Assembly: GCA_052034625.1 (NCBI GenBank)
Contig: JBPOII010000003.1
Span: forward strand, 1-28,224
DNA length: 28,224 bases
Reading direction: 5' to 3'
Origin: JAVBLP01 sp052034625
GTDB taxonomy: Bacteria; Elusimicrobiota; Endomicrobiia; Endomicrobiales; Endomicrobiaceae
Shown here: piece by piece, positions 12,001 to 24,000 of the stretch
Layout of the letters: each line of letters opens with the position of its first letter
Numbering within the stretch: the stretch's first letter is position 1
Program-made: the position numbers and the translations under genes
Notes under the pieces: generated by a model
Seen by the model: the letters and a program-made list of their open reading frames with translations, nothing else
The model's database searches: none
What the model was told of the DNA's origin: nothing

Positions 12001-15000
12001 TGGGTTCAATACTGTCGCAGGCAATATCTGCCGGTGCAGTATTGCTGCAAACTGAAAAATACGGTACAGCCAAAGGTATTATGAAATACATAAATATAAT
12101 GTGGAGCCTCGTATCCACATTCTTATCTATGCTTCCTATGCATGCCGAAAAAGTATTCGGAGCATTTGAAGGTAAAGCCGGTGTATTTACCGGAGGTATC
12201 AAAGATATTGTTTATCCTCAGATCAAATTTGCCGATCTGTATAATAAATTTAAAGTTACCATAACATTTGGTGTAGCATTGCTGGGAATTGCTTTGCTTG
12301 CCCCTGTACATCCTGTAGGAGTTATAGGGCAGTTCTTCGTTTACCTGATGGGAATTGTATTCGTATATGGTCCGTTTGCATTTAATGCTGAACATACGAA
12401 AACTGAAAAAAATATATTGAAGACAGCCCTGGGGGCATTTATAGCTGAGTTTGTTCTTGTGCTTGCTATACCTGCGATTGTACCTGCGCTTACAATATCA
12501 ATGATTATGCCTGTGATGTCGGGCATAGCTCTGTTTACAATCGGTGCATCTGCAGTTGCTCTTATGGCACATCACCTTTATCTGAAGTATATGAAGACGG
12601 ACGGCAGCCATACAGGCAGTTCGTATGCAAGAACTCTTATCGATGGCACAAGAGCTATTTTCTATCCTTTGGAACTTATCTTGAAACCTAAATTGGCTCC
12701 GAAATTGGCTCCGGTATTACAACGAGTCGATAAAACGATCAAATCGGTATTTAGTCTTAGGACAGATGAAGCTGTTGAGAAAGGAATAAAATGGCTGTCA
12801 GAAAAAGAAAGCGATGACAGCAAAATAGAAAATACAGATGCTATACTTGTTCTCGGCACAAAGTATCCGAAAGTTGGTATAGCTGCTGCCAAAGAATATC
12901 TCGCAAGAACCGTCAAGAGACCTGTGTTTATTCTTGCAGGAGTCGGAAGAGAGACAGGTACGCTGGGCGATATGAAAAAACACGCATATGAAACGAGAAT
13001 AGCTGATGATGACACTGAATCCAAAGAAATTTATGAGCGTGTTGTAGGAACGGATAAAGAAGCCGGCTTGATCGATGCTTTCCTTGATACGCTTGCGGCA
13101 ATGAGCGAAACGGAACTTGATGCGGAACTTAGAAGACTTGGTATATTTAAAGAAAGAAAAGCAGATAAAGAAAAAGCTGTTGCCGAAAAGATACTCAAAG
13201 ATCTTGCTGCCGGTAAAGAAGCGGCACAGATATTTAACGAAATAGAAAAAGCTACACAGACCTCAGGAGATGAACAAAAAACTTGGACACAGTTCTATTT
13301 CAAGAACGGAGTGCTTACAACTGAAGAACTTAATGATATAGTCAGATATGCTGATACTAATGGTACTGAGGGAAGAAGTATAGTAGATATAGCATTTTCG
13401 AAACTTCTCGGGAAAGATGCAAATGTTAAACGTGATAATGTTCTTATCCCTGAAGCTATACTTTACTATATTACAATGCTTGAGATGGGAGTTGCTGATT
13501 CAGATATCATAATTGACGCACAGTCAACTACTACTGTAGAAAATATGATATACGGAACTGACCTCATGAGACAGTATCTTTCTGAAAATGAAGGTGCTTC
13601 TCTTGACAGACTTCTTGTAATGCAGGAACCTTATCTGCAGAGAAGGGCAAGAGCAACTATTGAGCGCCAGCTTCCGGAAAAATTCCCTGAATGGAAAGGA
13701 ACTCTTGTAAGTGATGCTCCTTATGAATATGGTGAAAAAGAACTTCGTTCGGCTGAACTTAGAAAGAATTTCCCAAGCGAAATAAATAAATTCTTAACGA
13801 GAGCTCTTGATGGAAATCTTGTAGGTCAAGAAATTCCTTTAAGTATACTATATAATGCAAACAAAGTAGCTTATATATCTGCAAACAGTGAATTGCTTAA
13901 TAGCAGTAATTGGTCGCTTGCTCTCTTTACACTTACAAAAGTCTGGATACTCTGCAAATCAGCGGCACAATTACGTGTATATCGCAAAGCTCTTAAAGAC
14001 TATAATAAAGCCAATAGAGCAGGCGGAGAAGAAGGCGGTTATGCTGCACCTGAAGACACGCCTTCTCCTAAAGGTCCTGAAACAGGTGCTCCCGCACAGT
14101 CTTCTATTATAGATGATATCTTACAGACGGCACAATATGACGGACTTGCTGTTGCAGCAGCATCAGACTCTGAAGCCGATGCAGAAGATTATAATGCAGC
14201 TACACCTACTCGCATAGGCCTTATAGACAGATTAAGAGGCAGAGTAAAAGCAATAAATTATCTTAATGAACAGAAGAAATTCTTCGGTAAAGCACGAGTT
14301 GTAGGTCTAACCCAGGGACTGCTTTCCGGAGGTCTTGATATGCTGTCCGGTGAAGATTATGCAGAAAAACTTGCCGCACTCGAAAACGGGCTAAAAGAGC
14401 ACGGAGATAAACTTACCGAATCAGAGAAAAAGCTGATAGAAGAAAAATTCATACCTTTAAAACAACTTCTTCAGGAAAGTATTGCCGCTCAGAAAGCGAA
14501 TATGGCTTATATTTACAGTGAGGATCTGTTGGCTGATTTCGGTGATTGGATCAGACAGGTAGGTCTCAGACGCATATCCGATTCTCTTGATAATCATAAT
14601 GCATGGGGAAATGTTGGTTTTAGGATAATCAAGAACGGTGAAGATGAAGCCGACTGGGGATTAGAATTTAAAGAAGGTTTTGATGCTGTCCTTAGAAATC
14701 ATGTGCTTAATACCAATGCAAATCTTTCAAGAAGAGACGGCTATGTCAAAATTGAAAGAAAAACTGATATTACAAGAGGCGGCGGAGAAAGATGGGGCAG
14801 ACTTCTTGAAGGCGCACTCCAAAATGAATTAGGTGCGACATACAATAGACAGGTATACAATAGAGATGCATATAATGACTTTGAAGGAACGATGGCAAAA
14901 AGAAGAAATTATATGCAGTATCTCGCTTTTGAGCTGACAATACTGACTATTGGAACGGCTACTGAAAATGAAATTGAAACTATGGTTGCAAGAGCTGATG

Positions 15001-18000
15001 AGTCTGAACAGGCAAAAGTCAGAAAAGCTCTTGAGAATATAAAGAGATATGCACAGAGAATCAAAGATGCTCCTCAGGTAACAGAAGCAACATATACTGA
15101 TATAGACTTGGGAAGAGCATTGAACCTGCTTGAATCTTTACAGGCTGCAAGCACTCTTCAGTTTGAAGTTCTTGGAGATTCGACAAGCAAATTCAGACAG
15201 GCTGCTGTTACCATATTCTCGGCAGCTCCGGGAGCCGGTAAAGGCGAACTCTCAGATAAGATATTCAGCAAGAACAGTGATAGCAGGGTTAAAAATTTAT
15301 ATGCCGCTTTAAAACCTAAATATTTCCACACAAGAGGTATCAGACCAACAGAACAGGCAGGCAGAGAATATAACTTTATCCCTAGCCAGTCTATTGTTAC
15401 ACTTGCAGCAGCTTCGGAAAGAGGCGAGATAAAGGATAAAAACGGTAATTCCATAACGATAAGACAGGCATTTATCAATGGACAAAGACAAGGATTGATA
15501 ATTGGCGACGGTGCGATGATTCCTATCCATTATTTCCTTGAGGGAATACCGGCTGGTACGGATGAATATTATTATGTATCTCCTGCAGAAAAAGAACAGA
15601 TAATAGCTTGGAAAAAAGCTAATCCGGGAAGACCTGTTTCAGAAATGGAGCTTTATAGGACCGGAGATGGAGTAAATGTATTGTTTTCCGGCACAAAACT
15701 GGCTTGGCTTGAAGGCGGTCTTGCATGGAAACTTGATCTTGAGCGTTCATATCCTAATATAAGTACTATATTTATTAACTCTTATGATGTTAATACGAAA
15801 AATGCAAGAGGCCTAAGCGATCAGATATTGTTCAGTTTTATTAAGGATTCTGATGAGCTAAGACGTGCAAACGAAATTCTCAGAAAGATGAGAATGAGTT
15901 CTGAAACGGGCGAAGTAGATCTCTCTGATCTCGGTATGCTCAATCAACTGATGGAAGCACTCGGCAAAGAACCTGTAACCCAGCAGCAGTTAGGTACAGA
16001 TGCTGAAGAAGCTGATGCTCCTTTGCTAGAAGTTGAAGCACCCGAAACGCCTATTACCGAAGCGGATGCAAAAGCTTTCTTTGATGAAAAGAAAGCCATT
16101 GTGTCTGAAGCAAAGAATATCGGTTTAACCCAGGGACGTTTAAGCGACGGACTTGCGATACTTACTGATGAACAGACCGCTTCTATAGAAGAAGGACTTT
16201 CAAAATACTCTGAATTCTTAGCTGATGAACAAAAAGCTAAGTTAAATGCCTCAGCATTGAGAAAGACGCTTGAAGACAGTATTGCCGCACAAAACAGAAA
16301 CATGGAGTATATATACAGCGACGCGATTGTTACGGATTTTGAATACTGGATGAGGCAAGTAGGATTAGACAAAATAGCGGCTTCACTCACCAAACACAAA
16401 GCTTGGGGTACCGTAGGTTTTGAATTTATAACTAATGGCAAAAAAGATCCTGCACAATGGAAAGTAAAATTCAAAGATGGCTTTGATGCTATTCTCAGAA
16501 TTCAGATGCTTAACGGTAATGCCAACCTTTCAAGAAGAGACGGTTATATATTTATTGAAAGCCGCGGTGATGTTACAAAAGGCTCCGGAGAAAGATGGGG
16601 CAGACTGCTTGAAGGAATGCTGCAGAATGAATTAGGTGCGATATATGGCAATCAGGTGTTTAACAGAGATGCATATAGAGATTTCCTTGGAACAATGGAA
16701 AATAGAAGAAACTATATGCAGTATCTTGCTTTCGCAATGCCTATACTTGCAATCGGTGAAGCTTCTGAAGCAGAGATAAATACTCTTATCAATATTGCAG
16801 ATCTGACGGATGCTGAGAGACGTGCTGTTGCCAGAGCTGTCAAGAAAATTAGAATTTATGCTGCAGAAATAAAAGAACATCCTGTTACGGAAGACAACTT
16901 TGCGGATAGGCTTGAAAGAACAGCAAGCCTTATGGAAGGTCTAAGAGATGCAAGCAAGCTGGGCTTTAAAGTTCTTGGAGATGCAAACAGCAAGCTGAGA
17001 CAGGCTTCAATAGTTATATTTTCAGCAGCTCCCGGAGCCGGCAAAGGCGAACTCTCCGAACAGATATTTAATAAAGGGAAGTATGCTGATTTGTATGCAG
17101 AAATTAAGCCTCAGCTGCTGCATACAAGAGATATAAGGCATCACAAGAATGAGAAAACAGCCGATATCTACAACTTTATACCGCCGGTAAGCCTTAAAAA
17201 GCTGGCTGAAGATTCAGCGAAAGGTCTTATAAAAGATGCTAATGGAAAAAATGTATCGGTAAAAGCGGAATATATCAATGGACAGCTTCAGGGAATGATC
17301 CTTGGAGAAGGTGCTCAGATACCTATTCATTACTTCCTTGAAAATATACCAGAAGGTAAAGATACCTATTATTACCTTACTGAAGAAGAAATATCTCTTG
17401 TAAATCAGTGGAAAGAAGCTAATCCTGGAAGACCTGTTTCCGAGATGGACCTTTATAGAGAAGGTTCAGGGATCAATGTTCTTTTCTCCGGTGAAAACCT
17501 TTCTTTCCTTGAAGGCGGACTTGCTTGGAAACTTGCTCTTGAAGAAGCTTATCCTGCTCTGTCTACGATATTCATTAACTCTTATGATCAGCAAACGAAA
17601 GAACTTAGAGGAGCAAGCGACGCAATACTTGCCAGATATATGAATACTCCTGAAGAACTTAGGATAGCAAATGAAGTTCTCAGAGAAATGAGGATCAGAT
17701 ATGACAGTGAAATAGATCTAAGGGATACGGCAAAACTTAATGAACTTCTTAGAATAATGGGCAAAGAAGAAGTGATTGCTGCTGCAGTTGAAGCCGTAGA
17801 AGCAGCAGTTATAGAAGAAGACAGCGAAGATTTTTCAGAGGTTCTTTCAGAAGATAAAGGAAGTGTTATACAGAGGCTGACCAACAACATTAAAGGAATA
17901 TTAGCGTCAAGGAAAAAATCACAAGCCGAAACTTATTATGGAAGCCGCAAAGCGGAATTTGAAGCCCTTGTCGGAGATATTGATATGAAAGGCTTGTTCC

Positions 18001-21000
18001 AAGGAAGGCTTGACGAGGGACTTGCTGATTTTGAAAAAGTTGCACAGCAGCATCGCCAGCTTGCGGCTGAAACAAAGAGATGGCTTGATCAAAATGCCGG
18101 ACTTCTTAAGGATGATCAAAGAAAAGAACTTGAAAGATATGTGAAGTTTGAGCAGATACTCAAAGACAGCATAGAAGCTCAAAGATATAATATGGAATAT
18201 ATTTACGGTCCTGAGCTTAAAGGCGATTTTGAACAGTGGATGAGAAAACAGGTCGGACTTGCTGAAATCTATAACACTATTGAAAGTAAAAATGCATGGA
18301 ATGAAGTAGGTTTCAGAATAGAAAGAAAAGAAGGCAGACCTGAATCAGAATGGACAGTAACTTATGATGAGGATTTTGAAGATGTCCTCAGAATTCAGGC
18401 TTTAAACACCAATGCAAATCTTGCCAGAAGAGACGGTTATGTCAGACTTGAAAGAAATGGCGATATAACTAAAGGCGGCGGAGAAAGATGGGGCAGACTG
18501 CTTGAAGGCATACTGCAAAACGAACTAGGCGTAACATATTCAGGGCAGATATATAACAGAGATGCATATACGAACTTTAATGAGACTATGCAAAAGAGAA
18601 GAGCGTTTATGCAATATCTTGCTTTTGCGGCTGTTGTATCTGCAGTAGGAAAAGCGAGTGATGAAGATGTTGTTACGATACTAAACAGAGTAAGCGATGA
18701 AAGACAGAGACAAGCACTGAGCAGTGCGATCAGAAATATGAAGAAATATTATAATCTGAACATTGCCGGACGCGCGCCTTACACAGAGGATACTCTTGGT
18801 GAAAATAGATTGTCTGAAGTTGCTGCACTGATAGAAGCTCTTGAAAAGTCAACAAATATGGGCTTGAGAGTTCTTGGCAACAACAATAGCAGAATAAGGC
18901 AGGCTGCAGTTACTGTATTCTCAGCAGCTCCCGGAGCCGGCAAAGGCACAATGTCCGATTATATATTCAGCAATGATAAAGGATCTTCAAAAGGCCAGCC
19001 GAATATTTATAAAGGATTATACGACAAAATACAGTCTCAGCTTTTCCATACAAGAAAGATAAGAGAGCATTTAGGCGAAAAGACCGGAAAAGCATATAAT
19101 TTCATACCGCCTGAAAATCTTGAAGGCTTGAAAGCTGACAAGAGCATAAAAGATGCTAACGGCAATCCTGTTGTGATAGAGGTTGTCAGAATAAACGGGC
19201 AGCTTCAGGGAGCGGTTCTTGGAATGGGAGCGGAAGTGCCGGTCTGGCATTTCATAAAGAAAAACCCGACTGATGAATTCCCTGAATACTACTATCTGAC
19301 AGAATCTGAAATAGAAGCTGTTGAAGCATGGAAAGCGGCAAATCCTAATACCGATATATCGAAAATGCCGTTAACAAGAACTGCTACAGGTTTTGGGGTT
19401 CTATTTTCAGGAGAAGGCCTTACATATGTTGAAGGCGGACTTGCTTGGAAACTTGCTTTGGAAAAGATATATCCTTCCATAAGTACTATATTTATTAACT
19501 CTTATGATTCTGCGACCAAAAAAGCAAGAGCGGCAAGCGATAAAGCTCTCAGAGAAGCTGTCAGCGATGCGGAAGAACTCAGAAAGGCAAATGAAATAAT
19601 CAGAAGAATGAGGATTGAGGATGCCAAAAAAGGCGGAACCGGCGAAATTGATCTTACCAATCCTGAAAAGCTTAATGAGGTTCTTTCGGAATTAGGAAGA
19701 GATACGGCAGCGGAAGTTCTTAAAGCAGAAACTGTTGCGGCAGAAACTGCGGAAGCTGCAAAAAAAGCTGAAGCAGAAAAAGCAGAAACAAAATTCAAAG
19801 AATTAAGAAGCAGAATAAAAGCTGTAGAAGGTCTTCAAGACATGGGAATGTCTACTGAAGCGCTTAAAGAGCTCAACATACTTGCGGCAGAGACACCCGG
19901 ATATGAAGCCTCACTGACAGCTGATATAAATGAAGCGCTTAACAGCGGAGAATATGCATTTAATGATAAACAGAAAGCAAATCTTCGTAAATATGCTGAT
20001 TACAGAAAAGTTATCTTGGACAGCCAGGCTTTCCAGGAGAAAAACCTTGCGCTTATAGATTCTGCTGAATTTGTTAAAGATATAGTCAACTGGTTTAATA
20101 CTTTCGATATTCTCATAGATATGTTTAAGGCGCAGCCGAATCTTGCAGCTGATATGGGCTTAATCATTAATTCTGAAGGAAAAGTTACAGGACTTCAGGA
20201 GAAACATGAAAACATAGCAAGAGCTATGGCGAAAGAAGTTAACAGAAGGCTTGCAAGCAGAGACGGTTATTTTGAATTCTCAAAAGACCCTGCTGATGCG
20301 AAAGGTTTTGAAAGATACAATAGAGTAAAAGAAGGTGTAATTCAGATACTTTCAAGCGGTCTTTATGGAGAACAATTGGTTAATAGCTGGGTTTATGATG
20401 ATTCATTTGAAATGCAGGTAAATATAACTGCAGATTTGATGGCAGCAAAATTCTTTGCAAATATCATAAATTCATTAAAGAAAGTAAATTTCAGAGATAT
20501 TGATACGGAAGGATTGAGCAGAGCAGATAAGAGAGCCTTGAGACGCATGCTTAACCAGATGAAGAAAATGGATCTTCACCTTGACAGGAATAATGCAAGT
20601 GCACAAGCTGCATTGATGAGCGAACAGCTCGACAAGTTTATCGGTTTGCTTGGCGAAAAGGGTATGCAAAGACTGGGAAGCAGCTTCCTCACGAGAGTGT
20701 TGATATACTCAGCTGCTCCGGGAACCGGTAAAGATGAACTTGCCGACAGGATCTTCAAACAAGGAAAAGGAAGATTTGCAAATCTTATAGATGCAAATGC
20801 TGCGATGCAGTTATTCCATACAAGAGAAATAAGATCCGGCGAAGTTCATGGTGAAAAATATCAATTCTTTAAAGAACAGAAACTTCTTGACCTCAAGAAG
20901 AAATACGGAGATAAAGTCATATTGGTACGCGTCAACGGACAGCTTCAGGGAGCTGTAGTATCCGACGAAGAAGTATTGCCGATACCTTTCTATGTTGATG

Positions 21001-24000
21001 AGATGGGTTATAAGGCGCTTAACGAAGGCGAAGAAAATCTTGTACGTGAGGCCAGAGAAAAGACGGTAAAAGAAATAAGCATAGACAGGAAAATAAAAGG
21101 AGTAGGAAGACTCTTTAATACCAGCATGCTTGGAAGGCTTGAGGGCGGATTCGGCTGGGCATTGGATTTTATGGACAGGACGGCTTCTACCGCAGAAAAA
21201 CCTGTATTCTTGTTCATAACACCTTTTGAAGATGCGGAAGTAGCACAGAGAGGATTGAGTGAAGAATGGATAGGAAACACATTTACAACTGCACATGAGC
21301 TTAGGCTTGCCAATGAATATTATCAGCATATGATAATGCAAAACAAAGGCGAGATAACTCTTGATGACAGTGAAAAAGGCATAAGTAACAGAAATGAACT
21401 TATTGGACTGGTTGAAAGTGAACTTGGACATCCTCTTGTATTAACAACACTGATAAACAGAATAGAAAGCGATCTTAAGAGTAAAGGTGAAAGTTCTATT
21501 GATTTCAGAGCTGTATCTGCAAGAAATGCAGATGCTGCTGCTTGGATATTGAAGGATAAATACGGTGAAAGACTTGAGGTAAGAGTTGACGGCGACAGAT
21601 ATGCTGTTGTATTTACTCTGGAAAAAGATGACAAAACCGCAAGAGCTGTTAATGATGAACCGATAGTTTCGGAAGAACAATTCAGAGACAAACAGCCTGA
21701 AGCTGATTCCAAAATTGTCGACCAGACGGAGAAAAAACCGAATTTCCTTCAGAGAATAACAAATTTCTTTAAGGGTAAAGATACTGCATCAATGAGGATT
21801 AATGACGGAGATATAACTGAAGCTGACAAAGAGATGATAAAACTCAGATTCAATGCGAAAGTTGAACCCGATCTGAAGAAAACCGGTAAAATTAATATCA
21901 CCGTTGAAAAAGGCAGTATCGGTGCCTTAAAAGAGTTTGTAAATGATCTTATTAAAACAAGACAACAGCTTGAAAAAGTAGACCAAGTATCAGAAGATAT
22001 ACAAAGAGCAACAGAAAAAGCATTGACAGCTGCGCAAGAATCATTAGCAAAAGCACAAACAGAAGAATTAGCATCAGCGAAAAAAATAGTAGAACAAGCG
22101 GCAGCATTAATAACAGGAAAAACAGATGTGGAAGTACAGCCTGAAAAAGCAAAAGCTGTAGCAGGTGCACAAGAAGAAACAAAGGCAAAAAAAGCGGAAA
22201 TAGCAGCAAAAACTGTATCGCCTGTTAAGACGACAGTATTACAATCAGAAGATGCAGAAAAGCAGGATGCCGAAAGAGAAAAGACCAGGTCAATGAGGAT
22301 TAGTAATGGTGATATAACCGAAGCAGACATAAATAACCTTAAAGATAATTTCGGTGCGAGAATCAGATACAATCCTGTTACCGGTATAATTACGATAACT
22401 GTTGTAGAAAGCCGTATTGAAGCTGTAAGAGCTTTTGTAAGAGAAGCTAAAGGAGCAGTTACTGTAGAACTTCTCAAAAATGAAAGCATTATTGATGATA
22501 ATACAATGGTTCCCAGACGAGTTCTAAATATGGGCAAAACAAGACTTGAAGAGAGAATAAAGACTCTCAAGGCTTATGAAAAGGAAGTAACAATTAAATC
22601 AATAGGCGATTATAATTCTGTAAGACTGATGATTACAGACATACTTGGAAAATCAGTAAAAGCTCCTTTGGCAGGTGCTCAGATGGCAGGGGACAATATA
22701 GCGGAACGTCAGTATGCCAGAGATATCAGGGTTGCAAGAAGTGCAGATAAAGGACCTTTGACAAGCCAGCTCGTTATCTTAGCGGTTCAGAACTTGAATT
22801 CATCAGACGGACGTGAAGCTTTGAAGATTGCAAAAGCTTATAGAGATTCGGGTTATGACAGGGTCTATATTGTAGAAGCTGCGGTTGAGAAACCGTATGT
22901 TACTAAAGCCGATGATAACAAATATGCAATAGACAGAATTAAACCTAACTCTTCATATACTTATAGAAAAGACGGAAGAGATGTAAATGTTGTCAATGAA
23001 CAGTATTTGACTAAGACATCTTTTGAAGGTATTGAAATCCCTGTCATACGAATCTTCTCAAAAGTTGAAGACCAAAACCTGGGAGAATTCTTTGGAGCCA
23101 GCGTGATGCGCTTTGCTAAAGATGTTGACATAAACAGAAGACAGATACATAAGGCCCTTGATATAACCGGAGTTGCTGCTGTTAACTTTATAGGCATGAG
23201 CGATCTCACCCTTGATTCTTCTTTTGATTTAATAGAAGAAACAAGAAGAAGAGGAACAGAACTTACAAGAGAAGATTTTGAGGGAATTTATGTTACTAAC
23301 AGCAAATCATATATTGGAACTGAAATGATCGATGCACTGATCCAAGAGACTAAAGCCGAAGCTCTCAATAAATATAATTTACCTGAGAAATTTGTAAACG
23401 GAGATGTTTCCAGAATGAATGCAGCCAAGATGGAAAGATATATTGATTCTCAGGTAGAAAACGGAGCCACGGTATTTGTTCTTAAAGCCGACAATCATAT
23501 ATTGGTTGAAAACGGTGAGGTAACAATATCTGATGACATTAAATCTGCATTAGAATATGCACGCGGTAAAAATGTTAAAATGACCATAATAATCGATTCC
23601 GATGAGATGCTCGATTCCAATGGTAATTTTGTAGAAATGAAACCGCAAGCACTTCTCAATGAAGGTTTTGACGGAATAAGTGTCGGAGCTTCAGATGAGA
23701 GAGATTCTGAAAAAGTAACAAAGATACTTAAAGGACTTAATGAATTGTCTAAAAAACATGCAGTTGGTGCTAGAAATACCGCCCATATTGATGAAAGCAT
23801 AGTTATAGAGGATATCGGACAATATGATATTCTCACGATAACGGAATTTAATGAGAACGGTGAATTGAAAGTTCTTTCTGCAAAATCAAAAAAAGCGGCC
23901 GCAGAAAAAGGCGTTTCAAGAGCTCTTAATATGCATGAAAAAGAAGATATAAGTCTTAAGAACGATAATAAATCTGAATATGAAAGAAGTGTTGCGGCTA

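Noticed and set aside
15944..16474. Minus-strand open frame of 176 codons within module 2
   Set aside because: Antisense to well-conserved protein repeats, Ser-rich composition typical of shadows, no ribosome binding site recognised.
14229..21440. Four genuine guanylate kinases
   Set aside because: Only the P-loop, T-R-x-x-R and Y-x-F landmarks match. Key GMP-contact positions and, in three copies, the post-lysine Thr are replaced, so guanylate kinase activity is not supported.
21749..22570. A 273-codon open frame on the minus strand
   Set aside because: It lies opposite the giant gene in its A-rich-codon stretch, encodes a low-complexity Ser/Leu/Val/Ala-rich peptide, and has no coding features. 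It is a shadow of the codon bias.
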